This document shows, piece by piece, positions 1-7,374 of a stretch of DNA of 12,514 bases; positions within the stretch are counted from its first letter, which is position 1, and each line of letters opens with the position of its first letter. A program made the position numbers and the translations under genes. Source of the stretch: an uncultured Nitrospira sp. (GTDB taxonomy: Bacteria > Nitrospirota > Nitrospiria > Nitrospirales > UBA8639); assembly GCA_902500695.1 (NCBI GenBank), contig CABVRQ010000058.1, forward strand, positions 1,647-14,160, read 5' to 3'. A model generated the notes under the pieces. The model ran no database searches. It saw only the letters and a program-made list of their open reading frames with translations, and was not told the DNA's origin.

Positions 1-128
1 AGTGTGACATGGGCCTGATCGAGCACCTGTCCGACGTCGCGACGCAAAAGAGTGCGGGCCAAGGTGGTCTTCCCGATATTGGTATGGGAGATGAGTGAAA
101 GCGTGATGGATGAAGAAAGGGCCGTCAT
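1..128 (-). CDS. GTPase of the DUF3482 type, N-terminal fragment
   Basis: Only the first 42 codons are inside the window; the gene continues past base 1. The visible N-terminus has a short hydrophobic beta-strand-like stretch (residues 8-13) and then SHTNIGKTTLAR (14-25), a P-loop with Gly19-Lys20-Thr21 as the phosphate-binding core. A Ser stands where many GTPases have the first P-loop Gly. The text that follows (RRDVGQVLDQAHVT) matches my memory of DUF3482-type GTPases, which are usually found beside DUF2868 genes. The ATG overlaps the TGA of the upstream DUF2868 gene in an ATGA quartet, so its translation is probably coupled to that gene. The nucleotide-binding reading rests on the P-loop; the family name rests on the P-loop plus the neighbour. 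The G3-G5 motifs lie outside the window. Confidence 0.8.
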   Translation of the reverse strand, partial: MTALSSSITLSLISHTNIGKTTLARTLLRRDVGQVLDQAHVT

Positions 129-1615
129 GGCATCTCACCTTTTGTAGGCCACAGAGCAGCTTGGGCCTTCTCAAGTAGCTGGTCGCGGGATGTGTCTTTG
201 GCATCGAACGCCACGATTTGCAGATGGTAGTCGTTGGCGAGTCGTTGCCAGGTTTGTTGACGTCCTCTCATTTGTGCCTGATCAGCCAAGTGCCGATAGG
301 GTTCCTGGTCCAGAACAAGGAGTAAGTGATGTTGTCCGTTACAGGGTTCGATTGAGGTTTGAAGCATATGAAATAGTTCACCGTGCACCTCAGCTTCCGG
401 GGTTTGGGCCAGATTACAGACGAGAACTACCGTTTGAGGTGAGGAGGTTGCCTGCAACCAGGGAACGCTTGCCTGCCCATAAAGAAGAGGGTCTCTCCAA
501 TGCAAGGTCGCCTGGTTGCCAATGAGATCAAGGAGACATTGTCCCAAGCAATCTAAAGCGGCCGGGGAGGGTTGATAACTATACGGCACAATATCAATTT
601 GGGTGCCTTGTCCGCGTTCAGTACTCAACAGCTGCAAATAATACGGTTCATTGAGAGGGAGCGTGAAGGATTCGGCGGCTTTGTGTGCGGAGCGTGCGGA
701 TAGCCAGGCCAGGGTTATCCGGGGTATGACGATTCCCACGAAGGCCGTCAGTGCCCACATATGAATCCATGCAGCAGCAGAGCCCTGGCCTGGAGCTTGA
801 AGAAGTGCAAGGTCTTCGACGGGTGGAAAAGGAAAACCCAGCAGCCAGGCCGCAGGTCCCAATAGTCCGTGTAAGACAGTTTGCACTTGTGCCGCTGATA
901 AGAAGGTACTTTCCCAGGTGGCTTGATAATCCAGAACGAGTCCACGGACGTACATACTGAGGATGATGCCGAGTGCCAGGCAGGCTGCTCCAATATGCAG
1001 CAGATGACGAACACGACTGATAATGAGGGGATGACAGTGTCTCCACCACAGGTTCATAAATCGTTCGGTAGCCTGAATGATCCACTTTCTATCGGCACGT
1101 CCAGGTAAGGCAATTTTTGGCCATGGTCCTTTCCCTAACCATTCCGTTGCGGTGGTGAATCCTTTGGACAGGTGATGGAGAAGCGGCCCGCTTAGGTCTT
1201 TTCCCAGAAGCGGCAGCAGAATGGTACCCGCATAGGTACCAATGTTCCACAAGAGCAGAATCAAGAGTGGAAAATTTAAGAGATTGACTCGTTGGGACGA
1301 TCCGAGGCCATTGATGAGCAGGCCGGCAGCAAAGGCCGGTATCGCCACGATCGTGTATGGAATGGTGACCTGAGCGCCTCGAAACGATTCCGTGATCATG
1401 GGGTAAGAAGTGGAGAGAAAATTCCAGAGAGATTCCGCCCGATTTGTGAAAAATTGGATAGAACCTTCAGTGGATGAGAGGGATTCGGGGGACGAGCGTT
1501 TTTTTGCTTGTTGGGTGGCTCGCTGTCTGGTGGAATGTGAGATGTATCGTGCTTGTGGGTCTGATTGTTCCAGTGCCTGGATTAACAAAATTTTTGATAC
1601 GGCTCTCGAATTCAT
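125..1615 (-). CDS. DUF2868 domain membrane protein
   Basis: This 496-residue protein has the layout of the DUF2868 family, whose function is unknown. I see four likely membrane helices, at about residues 83-104, 111-137, 205-225 and 283-305. The family-like core follows helix 3: MYVRGLVLDYQATWEST at about 221-237, then a LLGPAAWLLGFPFP stretch around 251-264. The C-terminal 170 residues are soluble and look alpha/beta, with several short hydrophobic strands. The N-terminal 60 residues are polar. Its stop overlaps the start of a P-loop GTPase, and the two genes are recurrent partners, so a membrane-anchored GTPase complex is a reasonable inference; the substrate is unknown. The ATG at 1613-1615 has no clear Shine-Dalgarno sequence. 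No in-frame start nearby is better. Confidence 0.88.
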   Translation of the reverse strand: MNSRAVSKILLIQALEQSDPQARYISHSTRQRATQQAKKRSSPESLSSTEGSIQFFTNRAESLWNFLSTSYPMITESFRGAQVTIPYTIVAIPAFAAGLLINGLGSSQRVNLLNFPLLILLLWNIGTYAGTILLPLLGKDLSGPLLHHLSKGFTTATEWLGKGPWPKIALPGRADRKWIIQATERFMNLWWRHCHPLIISRVRHLLHIGAACLALGIILSMYVRGLVLDYQATWESTFLSAAQVQTVLHGLLGPAAWLLGFPFPPVEDLALLQAPGQGSAAAWIHMWALTAFVGIVIPRITLAWLSARSAHKAAESFTLPLNEPYYLQLLSTERGQGTQIDIVPYSYQPSPAALDCLGQCLLDLIGNQATLHWRDPLLYGQASVPWLQATSSPQTVVLVCNLAQTPEAEVHGELFHMLQTSIEPCNGQHHLLLVLDQEPYRHLADQAQMRGRQQTWQRLANDYHLQIVAFDAKDTSRDQLLEKAQAALWPTKGEMP

Positions 1616-1829
1616 GATAGTCGCTATTTTGAAATCTGCATCGGTGACATTTTTAGGATGTGGTGACTATGCAAGGAGCCTGTCAGGAATTGACATACGA
1701 CCATGACTGATCTGACTGTTGTGTATGTGTAGGAGGTGACGTTTTCTGTTGAGTGATAAATGGCTAATTGCATGGTGTTTGGTCAAGCGAAAGAAGACAG
1801 GAGTCCCAGGCATGCTCGTGTGGTATGGG

Positions 1830-2975
1830 TCAGGAATGGAGGGAAACCGAACCGGCATGGTTTGACTCAGAAGAAGAAGGAACCGGTTGAGTCTCCTGAG
1901 ATTTATTGTTCACGGATTGGGCAGCGGAGGCCTCAGAATCCAATAGGATGCTGATCCACCGGGTCGAGGGGCTGCTTTCCAAGGCAATTTTCACCACCAT
2001 GGTCATGGGAACAGAAAGCAACATTCCAACCGGTCCCCACACCCACCCCCAAAATACTAAGGACAGAAACACAACCAGAGTGGAAAGGTTAAGTTTCCTC
2101 CCCATTAGTTTTGGTTCCACCACATTACCGAAAATCAAGTTGACGGCTACATACCCCGTGGCTACCAACAACATGCGTCCAAGGCCGAATTGAATGTAAC
2201 CCAATAGCATTGGCGGGAACGCGGCAATGATAGAACCGAGGTTTGGAATAAAATTCAACAAAAAAGCCAGAAGGCCCCAGATAAGGGGAAAATCAATCCC
2301 TAAGGCCCATACCCACAACGCGACAATCACCCCGGTTCCAAGGCTGACAACGGTTTTAATAGCTAAATAATTGTTGACGGCGTCCGTAATTTTCTGGGCC
2401 TGAGAGAAAATGCCTTTCGGATCCCCTAATGCGGTTCCCACTTTCTCTTGGAAGCTGGACGCCTCAAACAAAATGAAAATGACGGTCAGGAGAATTAAAA
2501 AGGAATTCGTGAGCGCGTTTCCCAACCCGGACAACATTTTGGCTACGAGCCTCATCGAAGCACCCGGATCGATGGATTTCAGTAATATGCCTTTATCAAG
2601 TTGGAAACCTAACTCCTGGATCCAATGGATCATGGGCTCGATTTCTTGGGTCAATCGGGCTTGGTAGCGTGGAATGGCTTCTGAGAAATCATCCAGGGAG
2701 GTTCCGATTATCAGAATAAACACAACTCCGAGACCGAGAACTCCCAGGACGACACCAAACACCGCCAGTGGGGAAGGAATCCCTTTTTGTCGAAGCCAAA
2801 AGACTGGTGATGCAATAATAATGGCAAGAAAGATCGATACGATAAGAGGGACCAGGATGGGCTCAGCAGTCCGCATTCCAGCCACAACGATGATAAATGC
2901 TGCGGTGGTCAGCAAGAATCGACCAGTTGGGGGATGGGTGGAGGTTGGTGGTTGGGTATTCTGCTGGTTGGGCAT
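1830..2975 (-). CDS. AI-2E family transporter (permease)
   Basis: This 381-residue polytopic inner-membrane protein has the family pattern of PF01594. There are hydrophobic segments near the N-terminus (about 20-35, 38-60, 68-92), then a central amphipathic soluble region (about 95-150, including FSEAIPRYQARLTQEIEPMI). A bundle of further helices runs from about 155 to 345, with the conserved-looking FLLNFIPNLGSIIAAFPP stretch inside it. Family members have been linked to AI-2 export, Na+/H+ antiport or other efflux, so the substrate cannot be read from sequence. The last 45 residues form a polar Ser/Gln-rich tail. It lies 182 bases downstream of mlaA on the same strand and 214 bases upstream of the DUF2868 gene. 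No Shine-Dalgarno sequence is evident at the ATG; a TATAAT lies eight bases before it. Confidence 0.93.
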   Translation of the reverse strand: MPNQQNTQPPTSTHPPTGRFLLTTAAFIIVVAGMRTAEPILVPLIVSIFLAIIIASPVFWLRQKGIPSPLAVFGVVLGVLGLGVVFILIIGTSLDDFSEAIPRYQARLTQEIEPMIHWIQELGFQLDKGILLKSIDPGASMRLVAKMLSGLGNALTNSFLILLTVIFILFEASSFQEKVGTALGDPKGIFSQAQKITDAVNNYLAIKTVVSLGTGVIVALWVWALGIDFPLIWGLLAFLLNFIPNLGSIIAAFPPMLLGYIQFGLGRMLLVATGYVAVNLIFGNVVEPKLMGRKLNLSTLVVFLSLVFWGWVWGPVGMLLSVPMTMVVKIALESSPSTRWISILLDSEASAAQSVNNKSQETQPVPSSSESNHAGSVSLHS

Positions 2976-3157
2976 AATGGAAAATTATATCCTGAAGAAA
3001 CCTTCCCTTCTTTAGGTATGATACCGGTTTTTTGCTTTCCTGTCTTCGAGAACAGCTGTTGGTGCTATGAAAAGGAGGCAGTGGGAAAATGAAATTTCAA
3101 GAGGCTCTATCCTTTTGAGTTGTGGCTGGGGGGTGACCAAGATGAGGGGCTTGAGGA

Positions 3158-4021
3158 CTATTCCTGAATGGCCTTCCTTCGTTGCTGGAGATACGCATTC
3201 CGGACGGCTCCATATAAATCGAGGGTGCCATCCTCAACGCCTTGAAATTTTTCAAGTGTGATTGCCCGGAGATTCACGGTTTCGCCGGCGACCATTCCAA
3301 GCCGTGAAAAGGTGACGGTCGGATCGTGTTGGACCAACCTTGGGGCATCAGCGATTTCAATAAAGGGAAGGACCAGCCAATTAAAAGGGTCAAGGAAGGA
3401 GTCCCCGATAAATCCAATCCCATCCCGCAATGTGAAGGGTCCCAGGAATGGAATCATGAGGAAGGGACCAGGCCCCACGCCATAGGATCCCAAGGTTTGC
3501 CCCATGTCCTCTTGGGGGGTTTCCAACTCAAACATGATTTTCGCAGGATCAAACAATCCTCCCACCCCAAGGGTGGAATTGATGAGGAACCGGCTCAGCT
3601 CAATGCCGGCCCCATGAAACTTCGCCTGGAAAAGATTGTTGAAAAGTCTCGGCACAAATCGAATATTTTGAAACACGTTGGAGAAGCTTTGTTGAACGTC
3701 GGGAGGGATAAAGAAATTATAAACCTTGGCAGCCGGCTTCACCACATATTTGTCCAGCCGATAATTAAATTCAAATACGGCGGAATTGACAGGTTCCAAG
3801 GGGTCATAGTCCTTGACCTGGGCATGATCGGATTCATCAAAGGGATCAAAAAATTCAGTTTCTTTCTCTTTGCCCTCCGAGTCGAGTCCGTCCTCAAATT
3901 CAACCATTTGAATGGCCGGCTCTGATTCCATGCCACCCTGGGTCTTGGTGGATTTGGCATTTCCCGCACATCCAGCAAGTCCTACGGTAAGGCATAGTAT
4001 CACCCAGATGGACAATCGCAT
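3158..4021 (-). CDS. mlaA: MlaA (VacJ) outer-membrane lipoprotein
   Basis: MlaA sits in the outer membrane and removes mislocalised phospholipids from the outer leaflet, passing them to periplasmic MlaC and the inner-membrane MlaFEDB ABC complex. I use the ATG at 4021, giving 287 residues, because a GAGGAG Shine-Dalgarno lies five bases upstream; an in-frame ATG five codons earlier lacks one. The product has a short signal peptide with lipobox Leu15-Ala16-Gly17-Cys18. The residue after the cysteine is Ala, which does not signal inner-membrane retention. An acidic linker follows, then the MlaA domain beginning DPLEPVNSAVFEFNYRLD and containing FINSTLGVGGLFDPA-like and YGVGPGPFLMIPFLGPFT stretches that are diagnostic of the family. 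No mlaBCDEF genes are adjacent, so its partners must be encoded elsewhere. Confidence 0.95.
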   Translation of the reverse strand: MRLSIWVILCLTVGLAGCAGNAKSTKTQGGMESEPAIQMVEFEDGLDSEGKEKETEFFDPFDESDHAQVKDYDPLEPVNSAVFEFNYRLDKYVVKPAAKVYNFFIPPDVQQSFSNVFQNIRFVPRLFNNLFQAKFHGAGIELSRFLINSTLGVGGLFDPAKIMFELETPQEDMGQTLGSYGVGPGPFLMIPFLGPFTLRDGIGFIGDSFLDPFNWLVLPFIEIADAPRLVQHDPTVTFSRLGMVAGETVNLRAITLEKFQGVEDGTLDLYGAVRNAYLQQRRKAIQE

Positions 4022-4026
4022 CGTTT

Positions 4027-4032
4027 CTCCTC
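4027..4032 (-). promoter_or_regulatory. Shine-Dalgarno sequence fixing the mlaA start
   Basis: On the minus strand the bases read GAGGAG followed by AAACG and ATG, an optimal five-base spacing. This favours the ATG at 4021 over the in-frame ATG at 4036, which would also put an extra charged pentapeptide before the signal peptide. Confidence 0.75.
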
Positions 4033-4057
4033 TCATGGCAAAGGCTTCTCTTTTTAA

Positions 4058-4083
4058 ATGAAGGTGGAGTCAGTCCACTTCAT
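4058..4083 (-). promoter_or_regulatory. Bulged 10-bp hairpin in the mlaA 5' leader
   Basis: ATGAA (4058-4062) pairs with TTCAT (4079-4083), and GTGGA (4064-4068) pairs with TCCAC (4074-4078). G4063 is left as a single bulge and the loop is five bases. The element ends about 37 bases upstream of the mlaA ATG. No T-run follows on either strand, so it is not an intrinsic terminator. It could be a leader hairpin affecting mRNA stability or a protein-binding dyad. Confidence 0.5.
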
Positions 4084-4569
4084 CCAGTGATTAGAACTCT
4101 AAAAAAAACCAGAAATACAGAATAACTTCAATTATTTCAGGGATAAACCGAGCGGACTGTAACAAAATCCCTTACCCAAGCCAAGAATCTCGTTTCTCGT
4201 CCCCACATCTCGAAAGACCTGTGACTGGTGACAGGATCCAGTCCTTGCTCGTCTATTTTGGTAAAGGCATGGGGAAGACTGCTGAAGGGTTTGTCAGTTT
4301 CCTTAACAAAATATTACAGGAGAAATCTTGAAAAACTTAGATACTGGCGATTCTTTGTCATGATGGACCTCAGGGATCGTAAACCGCCTCGACATTTTCA
4401 ATAAGGTTTTTCTACTTAGAGGGAAGATGTTCCTCAGTATTGGAGAGGAGGTGGCATTAACGATAATCAATGTGCACCATGTGAGAAAACTTTTTCAGTG
4501 GCACTCCCTTTGCTGATTCGTAGCAAGTGACCAATGAGGTTCACGGGGCATCAAGGCCTCTTAATCAGA

Positions 4570-4583
4570 AGGTCAGATGACCT
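4570..4583. promoter_or_regulatory. Perfect dyad AGGTCA-GA-TGACCT ahead of the sigma gene
   Basis: Two six-base arms are exact reverse complements around a two-base centre, ending 29 bases before the ATG of the sigma factor gene. It has the size of a dimeric regulator half-site pair, or could form a small hairpin in the mRNA leader just upstream of the Shine-Dalgarno sequence. The binding protein cannot be named. Confidence 0.4.
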
Positions 4584-4612
4584 GAGAACGTTCAATAGAA
4601 GGGAGATAAGCT

Positions 4613-6235
4613 ATGAGCCCATCGGTATCGGAACAGAAGCCTTCCTGGAATGGTTCCATTAAACGGGTGAAAAAGCAGGACCGTCATCCTGTCTTGTCTG
4701 GCGGTGGCTCCCCTGAAGTGGACAGGTCGTCAGGAATGAGTGACAAGCAACTTCCCCTATACCTAAGGGAAATAGGACAAGTGTCATTACTAGACCGTGA
4801 TGGTGAAGTTCGTCAGTGTAAGAAAATTGAAGAAGCTCGGCGAAGTATGCTGGAGATTCTATACTCCCTCCCTATGACGTTGGATTATCTTCAAGAACAA
4901 CGCATGCGGTTGCTGAATGGCGAAATCGTGGCCAAACATATTGTTCAAAAGGAGAAAGAGGAGTATGTCGAGGCCGAATGGGAGGAAGAACCTGCCATTC
5001 CAGACATCCAAGCCGAACAGCAAGTAGATGAAGAATTTCGTCAACGGGTAATTCAGCAACTGAGTCACCTTTGTCACTGCGTTGAATTCATGATGACGAA
5101 GGACAATGATTCCACTGCCAAGCATGGCGCTTCGACCTCCGTGCAAGCAAGAAAAAAATTGTGGCAAAGTCTTGAAGAAGTGAATTGGCATCCTGCGTTT
5201 TCGAAACAGGTGGAAAGCCGCATACGCGCAACGGAACGCCAACTTGGGGAGGTGTTGAAACGATTAGGAATATCCTCTCAAGATATTTTTAATAGTGGCG
5301 AGCGAACACGGGAGATGAGCCGGGAATCTCCTTCCGCCAGAAACACTACCGGAGAGACATCCGCAAGTGCCCATCGCTTGGCCCTGGAAGCCGGGGAACA
5401 CCTCGTCTATTTGGAGCAAGAAGTTTTGCGCATGTGCTTTTCCGAGTTTCTCGCCCGGGTTCGGCAGTTAGACCAAGCCAAGATCCGTCTGCATTTCGCC
5501 AAGGAGGCGATGTTGGAGGCAAACTTACGCCTGGTTGTTAGTGTTGCCAAACGATATGTGAATAGAGGCCTCGATTTGCTGGACCTCATACAGGAAGGCA
5601 ATATTGGCTTGATGCGTGCGGTGGATCGTTTTGAGTATCAACGAGGCTATAAGTTCAGCACCTATGCGACGTGGTGGATTCGACAGGCGGTCACCCGGGC
5701 ATTGGCCGATCAATCAAGGACCGTGCGGATTCCGGTGCACGTGTGTGATGTGCTGACTCGAGTGCGACGAACGCTGGAACGGTTAGCGGTGCAATTGGGG
5801 CGTGAACCGAAATTAGAGGAGCTCAGCGGCGCAGTGGATATTCCTCTGGATAAACTGTCCACGATGTTGGAAGCGACAAAAGGGACGCTGTCGCTGGAGA
5901 CTCCCATGGGCGATGAAGACGGGTCGCCTCTCTCGGATCTCCTGCAAGATCATGCCGCCGTTTCTCCATGTTATTCGGCTGAACGAGTGGATCTCCAGGA
6001 AAAAGTGACTTCCTTATTAAGGACTTTAACCCCTCGGGAGGCACATATTATTCGGCGACGCTTTGGAATTGGAGAGCTTGAGGATGCCACTCTTGAAGAG
6101 ATCGGCATTGAATTCTCTGTGACCCGAGAGCGAATTCGACAAATTGAGGAACGGGCGTTAGCCAAATTGCGTGAACCCCAACGAAATGTGGTCTTGCGTA
6201 AATTTTTTCAACCATCCGGTCCAGCCTTAGGATAG
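4613..6235 (+). CDS. RNA polymerase sigma factor, RpoD-like (sigma-70 group 1/2)
   Basis: This 540-residue sigma-70 protein directs RNA polymerase to promoters. Region 1.2 is at about 43-75 (LPLYLREIGQVSLLDRDGE). Region 2 is at about 290-375, with LRLVVSVAKRYVNRGLDLLD and the -10 reader YATWWIRQAVTRALADQSRT; the Gln358 and Thr361 equivalents of E. coli Q437 and T440 are kept. Region 3 spans about 377-455 and region 4 about 460-530, with the -35 helix VTRERIRQIEERALAKLR. Region 1.1 is absent; about 40 polar residues precede region 1.2. Some 215 residues, partly acidic, separate regions 1.2 and 2.1, comparable to the non-conserved region of RpoD. The recognition residues predict RpoD-like promoters. 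The missing region 1.1 makes an alternative (group 2) or second RpoD paralogue more likely than the main housekeeping factor. An AAGGGAG ribosome site precedes the ATG. Confidence 0.93.
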   Translation: MSPSVSEQKPSWNGSIKRVKKQDRHPVLSGGGSPEVDRSSGMSDKQLPLYLREIGQVSLLDRDGEVRQCKKIEEARRSMLEILYSLPMTLDYLQEQRMRLLNGEIVAKHIVQKEKEEYVEAEWEEEPAIPDIQAEQQVDEEFRQRVIQQLSHLCHCVEFMMTKDNDSTAKHGASTSVQARKKLWQSLEEVNWHPAFSKQVESRIRATERQLGEVLKRLGISSQDIFNSGERTREMSRESPSARNTTGETSASAHRLALEAGEHLVYLEQEVLRMCFSEFLARVRQLDQAKIRLHFAKEAMLEANLRLVVSVAKRYVNRGLDLLDLIQEGNIGLMRAVDRFEYQRGYKFSTYATWWIRQAVTRALADQSRTVRIPVHVCDVLTRVRRTLERLAVQLGREPKLEELSGAVDIPLDKLSTMLEATKGTLSLETPMGDEDGSPLSDLLQDHAAVSPCYSAERVDLQEKVTSLLRTLTPREAHIIRRRFGIGELEDATLEEIGIEFSVTRERIRQIEERALAKLREPQRNVVLRKFFQPSGPALG

Positions 6236-6313
6236 CCTGATACTTTTGGTGAACGTGCTATGTCGAACCGAGAAGGTGATTGATTTCGGAAGGGAACAAA
6301 CTAGGAAAGGCCA

Positions 6314-6988
6314 TTAAGGAAAAAGGGGATCACCGGGGGGTGGGGAAGATTCAGTCATTGAAGATTCGTGGTGCCCAAGACTACTGTTGAAATTAGCACC
6401 CGCTATCTGGGCATTGAGGAAGGTCGTGCCATTGAGATTGGCCTGTTGGAAATCGCTTTCATACAAGTCACTGTCCTGAAAATCGGCCCAAGCGCAGTCT
6501 GAGCAAAAAAAGTTTCCCTCCCGAATTTGAGCACGAACGAATGTGGCCCCGCGAAGCGTCGCATGCTGAAAATCGGTTCCTTGAAGGTCCGCATGCTGGA
6601 AATCCGCCCATATAAGATCGGCTTGTGAGAAATTCGCCCAGGCTAATTGGGCACCCCTGAAACGGACACTTCGCAGATTCGCGCCTTGAAAATTTGCGCC
6701 ACGCAGGTTGGCCCCCTCAAAATTTGCTCCAGGGAGGTGGGCTTCTTGGAAATTAGCATTCCGAAGATCCTGGTGCCGGAAGTCGGCCTCGCGAAGGTCA
6801 ATCTGAAAAAAATCTTGAGGACTTGGTGGAGTGGTGTGGGTAGACTGTTCGTCTTCAGATTGTCTTTTTTGTCCGATTCCAGCCTGCTGGGAGCGTCTCC
6901 AATTCTGATGGGTGTGGAGAAGAAGAGCCCGGTCCTCTTCAACCTCGTTGAGAGGGGGCTCCAAGGGACGGTCTTCAATTGGTGCCAT
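6314..6988 (-). CDS. Pentapeptide-repeat protein with alternating Leu/Phe core
   Basis: This 224-residue protein has a polar, charged N-terminal 60 residues and then about 28 tandem pentapeptides (residues about 61-202). They follow the A(D/N)LXX pattern, such as GANLRGANFQ and QADLIWADFQ. The central residue alternates Leu and Phe every five residues from Leu65 to Phe200, with Ile at 155 and 195 and Cys at 165 as the only exceptions. Such repeats fold as a right-handed quadrilateral beta-helix, here about seven coils. There is no signal peptide or membrane helix, so it is likely cytoplasmic. The last 22 residues are a Ser/Pro-rich tail. Functions in this family range from gyrase-binding DNA mimics to unknown roles, and the sequence does not decide. 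It is convergent with the sigma factor gene, 78 bases away. No strong Shine-Dalgarno sequence is seen. Confidence 0.92.
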   Translation of the reverse strand: MAPIEDRPLEPPLNEVEEDRALLLHTHQNWRRSQQAGIGQKRQSEDEQSTHTTPPSPQDFFQIDLREADFRHQDLRNANFQEAHLPGANFEGANLRGANFQGANLRSVRFRGAQLAWANFSQADLIWADFQHADLQGTDFQHATLRGATFVRAQIREGNFFCSDCAWADFQDSDLYESDFQQANLNGTTFLNAQIAGANFNSSLGHHESSMTESSPPPGDPLFP

Positions 6989-7239
6989 AAAGAAATGCCT
7001 TGAAAAGACAACGGAAAATAAAAAATGAATTGACCGGGAACAATGAACAATAGATCACGATGAAACCTTAGCGAAAATGACAACAAGGGTCCAGCCCAAA
7101 AAGAGGATCTGGAGGGATCAAGGAAACTTCATTAGGGGATACAAATACTACTGCTCTTTGGGCATGAAAAATGATCGAAGAATGTTCCCAAATGTTTCAA
7201 TGGCGGACGTCGCAGGAATTGGCCATGTGGAGATGTGAT

Positions 7240-7362
7240 ATGGAATTGATCATTTTTGTTCTATGGACGGTGGTGGTGCTATTGGGCTATCAGCTGTGGG
7301 CGCTGTGGAAAACACATGGGTCATTTCTGCAAATTCTGAAGGAACTTCCTGATCGTATTTGA
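7240..7362 (+). CDS. Small single-helix membrane protein, 40 residues
   Basis: I do not recognise this protein. I choose the ATG at 7240 because GGAG lies seven bases upstream; a longer in-frame reading from 7171 adds 23 polar residues and has no ribosome site. The product starts with a strongly hydrophobic stretch (residues 3-23, rich in Val, Leu, Ile and Trp), followed by Lys24 and a short amphipathic tail ending in KELPDRI. That is the form of a small inner-membrane protein with the positively charged end in the cytoplasm. It begins a rightward series of small genes. The next frame (7375) is in the same reading frame, beyond its TGA stop. Confidence 0.55.
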   Translation: MELIIFVLWTVVVLLGYQLWALWKTHGSFLQILKELPDRI

Positions 7363-7374
7363 TCTGGCGTAGGA

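Larger units (their letters stand above)
4037..4612. other. Divergent intergenic region between mlaA and the sigma factor gene
   Basis: These 576 bases contain no convincing gene. The longest open frame with some ribosome-site-like sequence is a 29-codon one beginning at ATGTTCCTCAGT (near 4427), which I do not support. The region must hold the promoters of mlaA (leftward) and of the sigma factor gene (rightward). I found no box pair close enough to the sigma-70 consensus to name. Recognisable elements are a bulged hairpin next to mlaA (4058-4083) and a dyad next to the sigma gene (4570-4583). Two weak short inverted repeats also occur: CCTGT/ACAGG (4218-4235) and TTGCT/AGCAA (about 4510-4525). 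Its length is large relative to the other gaps here, so it could hide a small RNA or a long 5' leader. Confidence 0.6.

Noticed and set aside
190..1085. Open frames on both strands within the DUF2868 gene (for example 190-525 plus, 648-1085 minus)
   Set aside because: They are out-of-frame readings of a well-supported gene and their translations are low-complexity or Arg/Ser-rich without structure.
1690..1718. TTGACA followed by a TGACTG direct repeat on the plus strand
   Set aside because: No -10 box lies at usable distance and no rightward gene follows; the strand is opposite to both neighbours.
3326..3925. 199-codon open frame on the plus strand opposite mlaA
   Set aside because: It lies wholly inside mlaA, whose product is unmistakable; the antisense product has no family-like pattern and no good ribosome site.
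4022..4036. Earlier mlaA start adding five codons
   Set aside because: Its ribosome site is weak, while GAGGAG is perfectly placed for the ATG at 4021.
6236..6313. Possible bidirectional terminator between the sigma and pentapeptide genes
   Set aside because: Only short stems (ATAGC/GCTAT with a 20-base loop, CCGA/TCGG) are present and none has a T-run.
6314..6820. The repetitive DNA here as a CRISPR or tandem-repeat array
   Set aside because: The periodicity is 15/30 bases, imperfect at the DNA level, and fully explained by the pentapeptide code.
6643..7086. 147-codon minus-strand frame overlapping the pentapeptide gene
   Set aside because: The overlapping frame gives the regular pentapeptide repeat; this one is its shifted reading.
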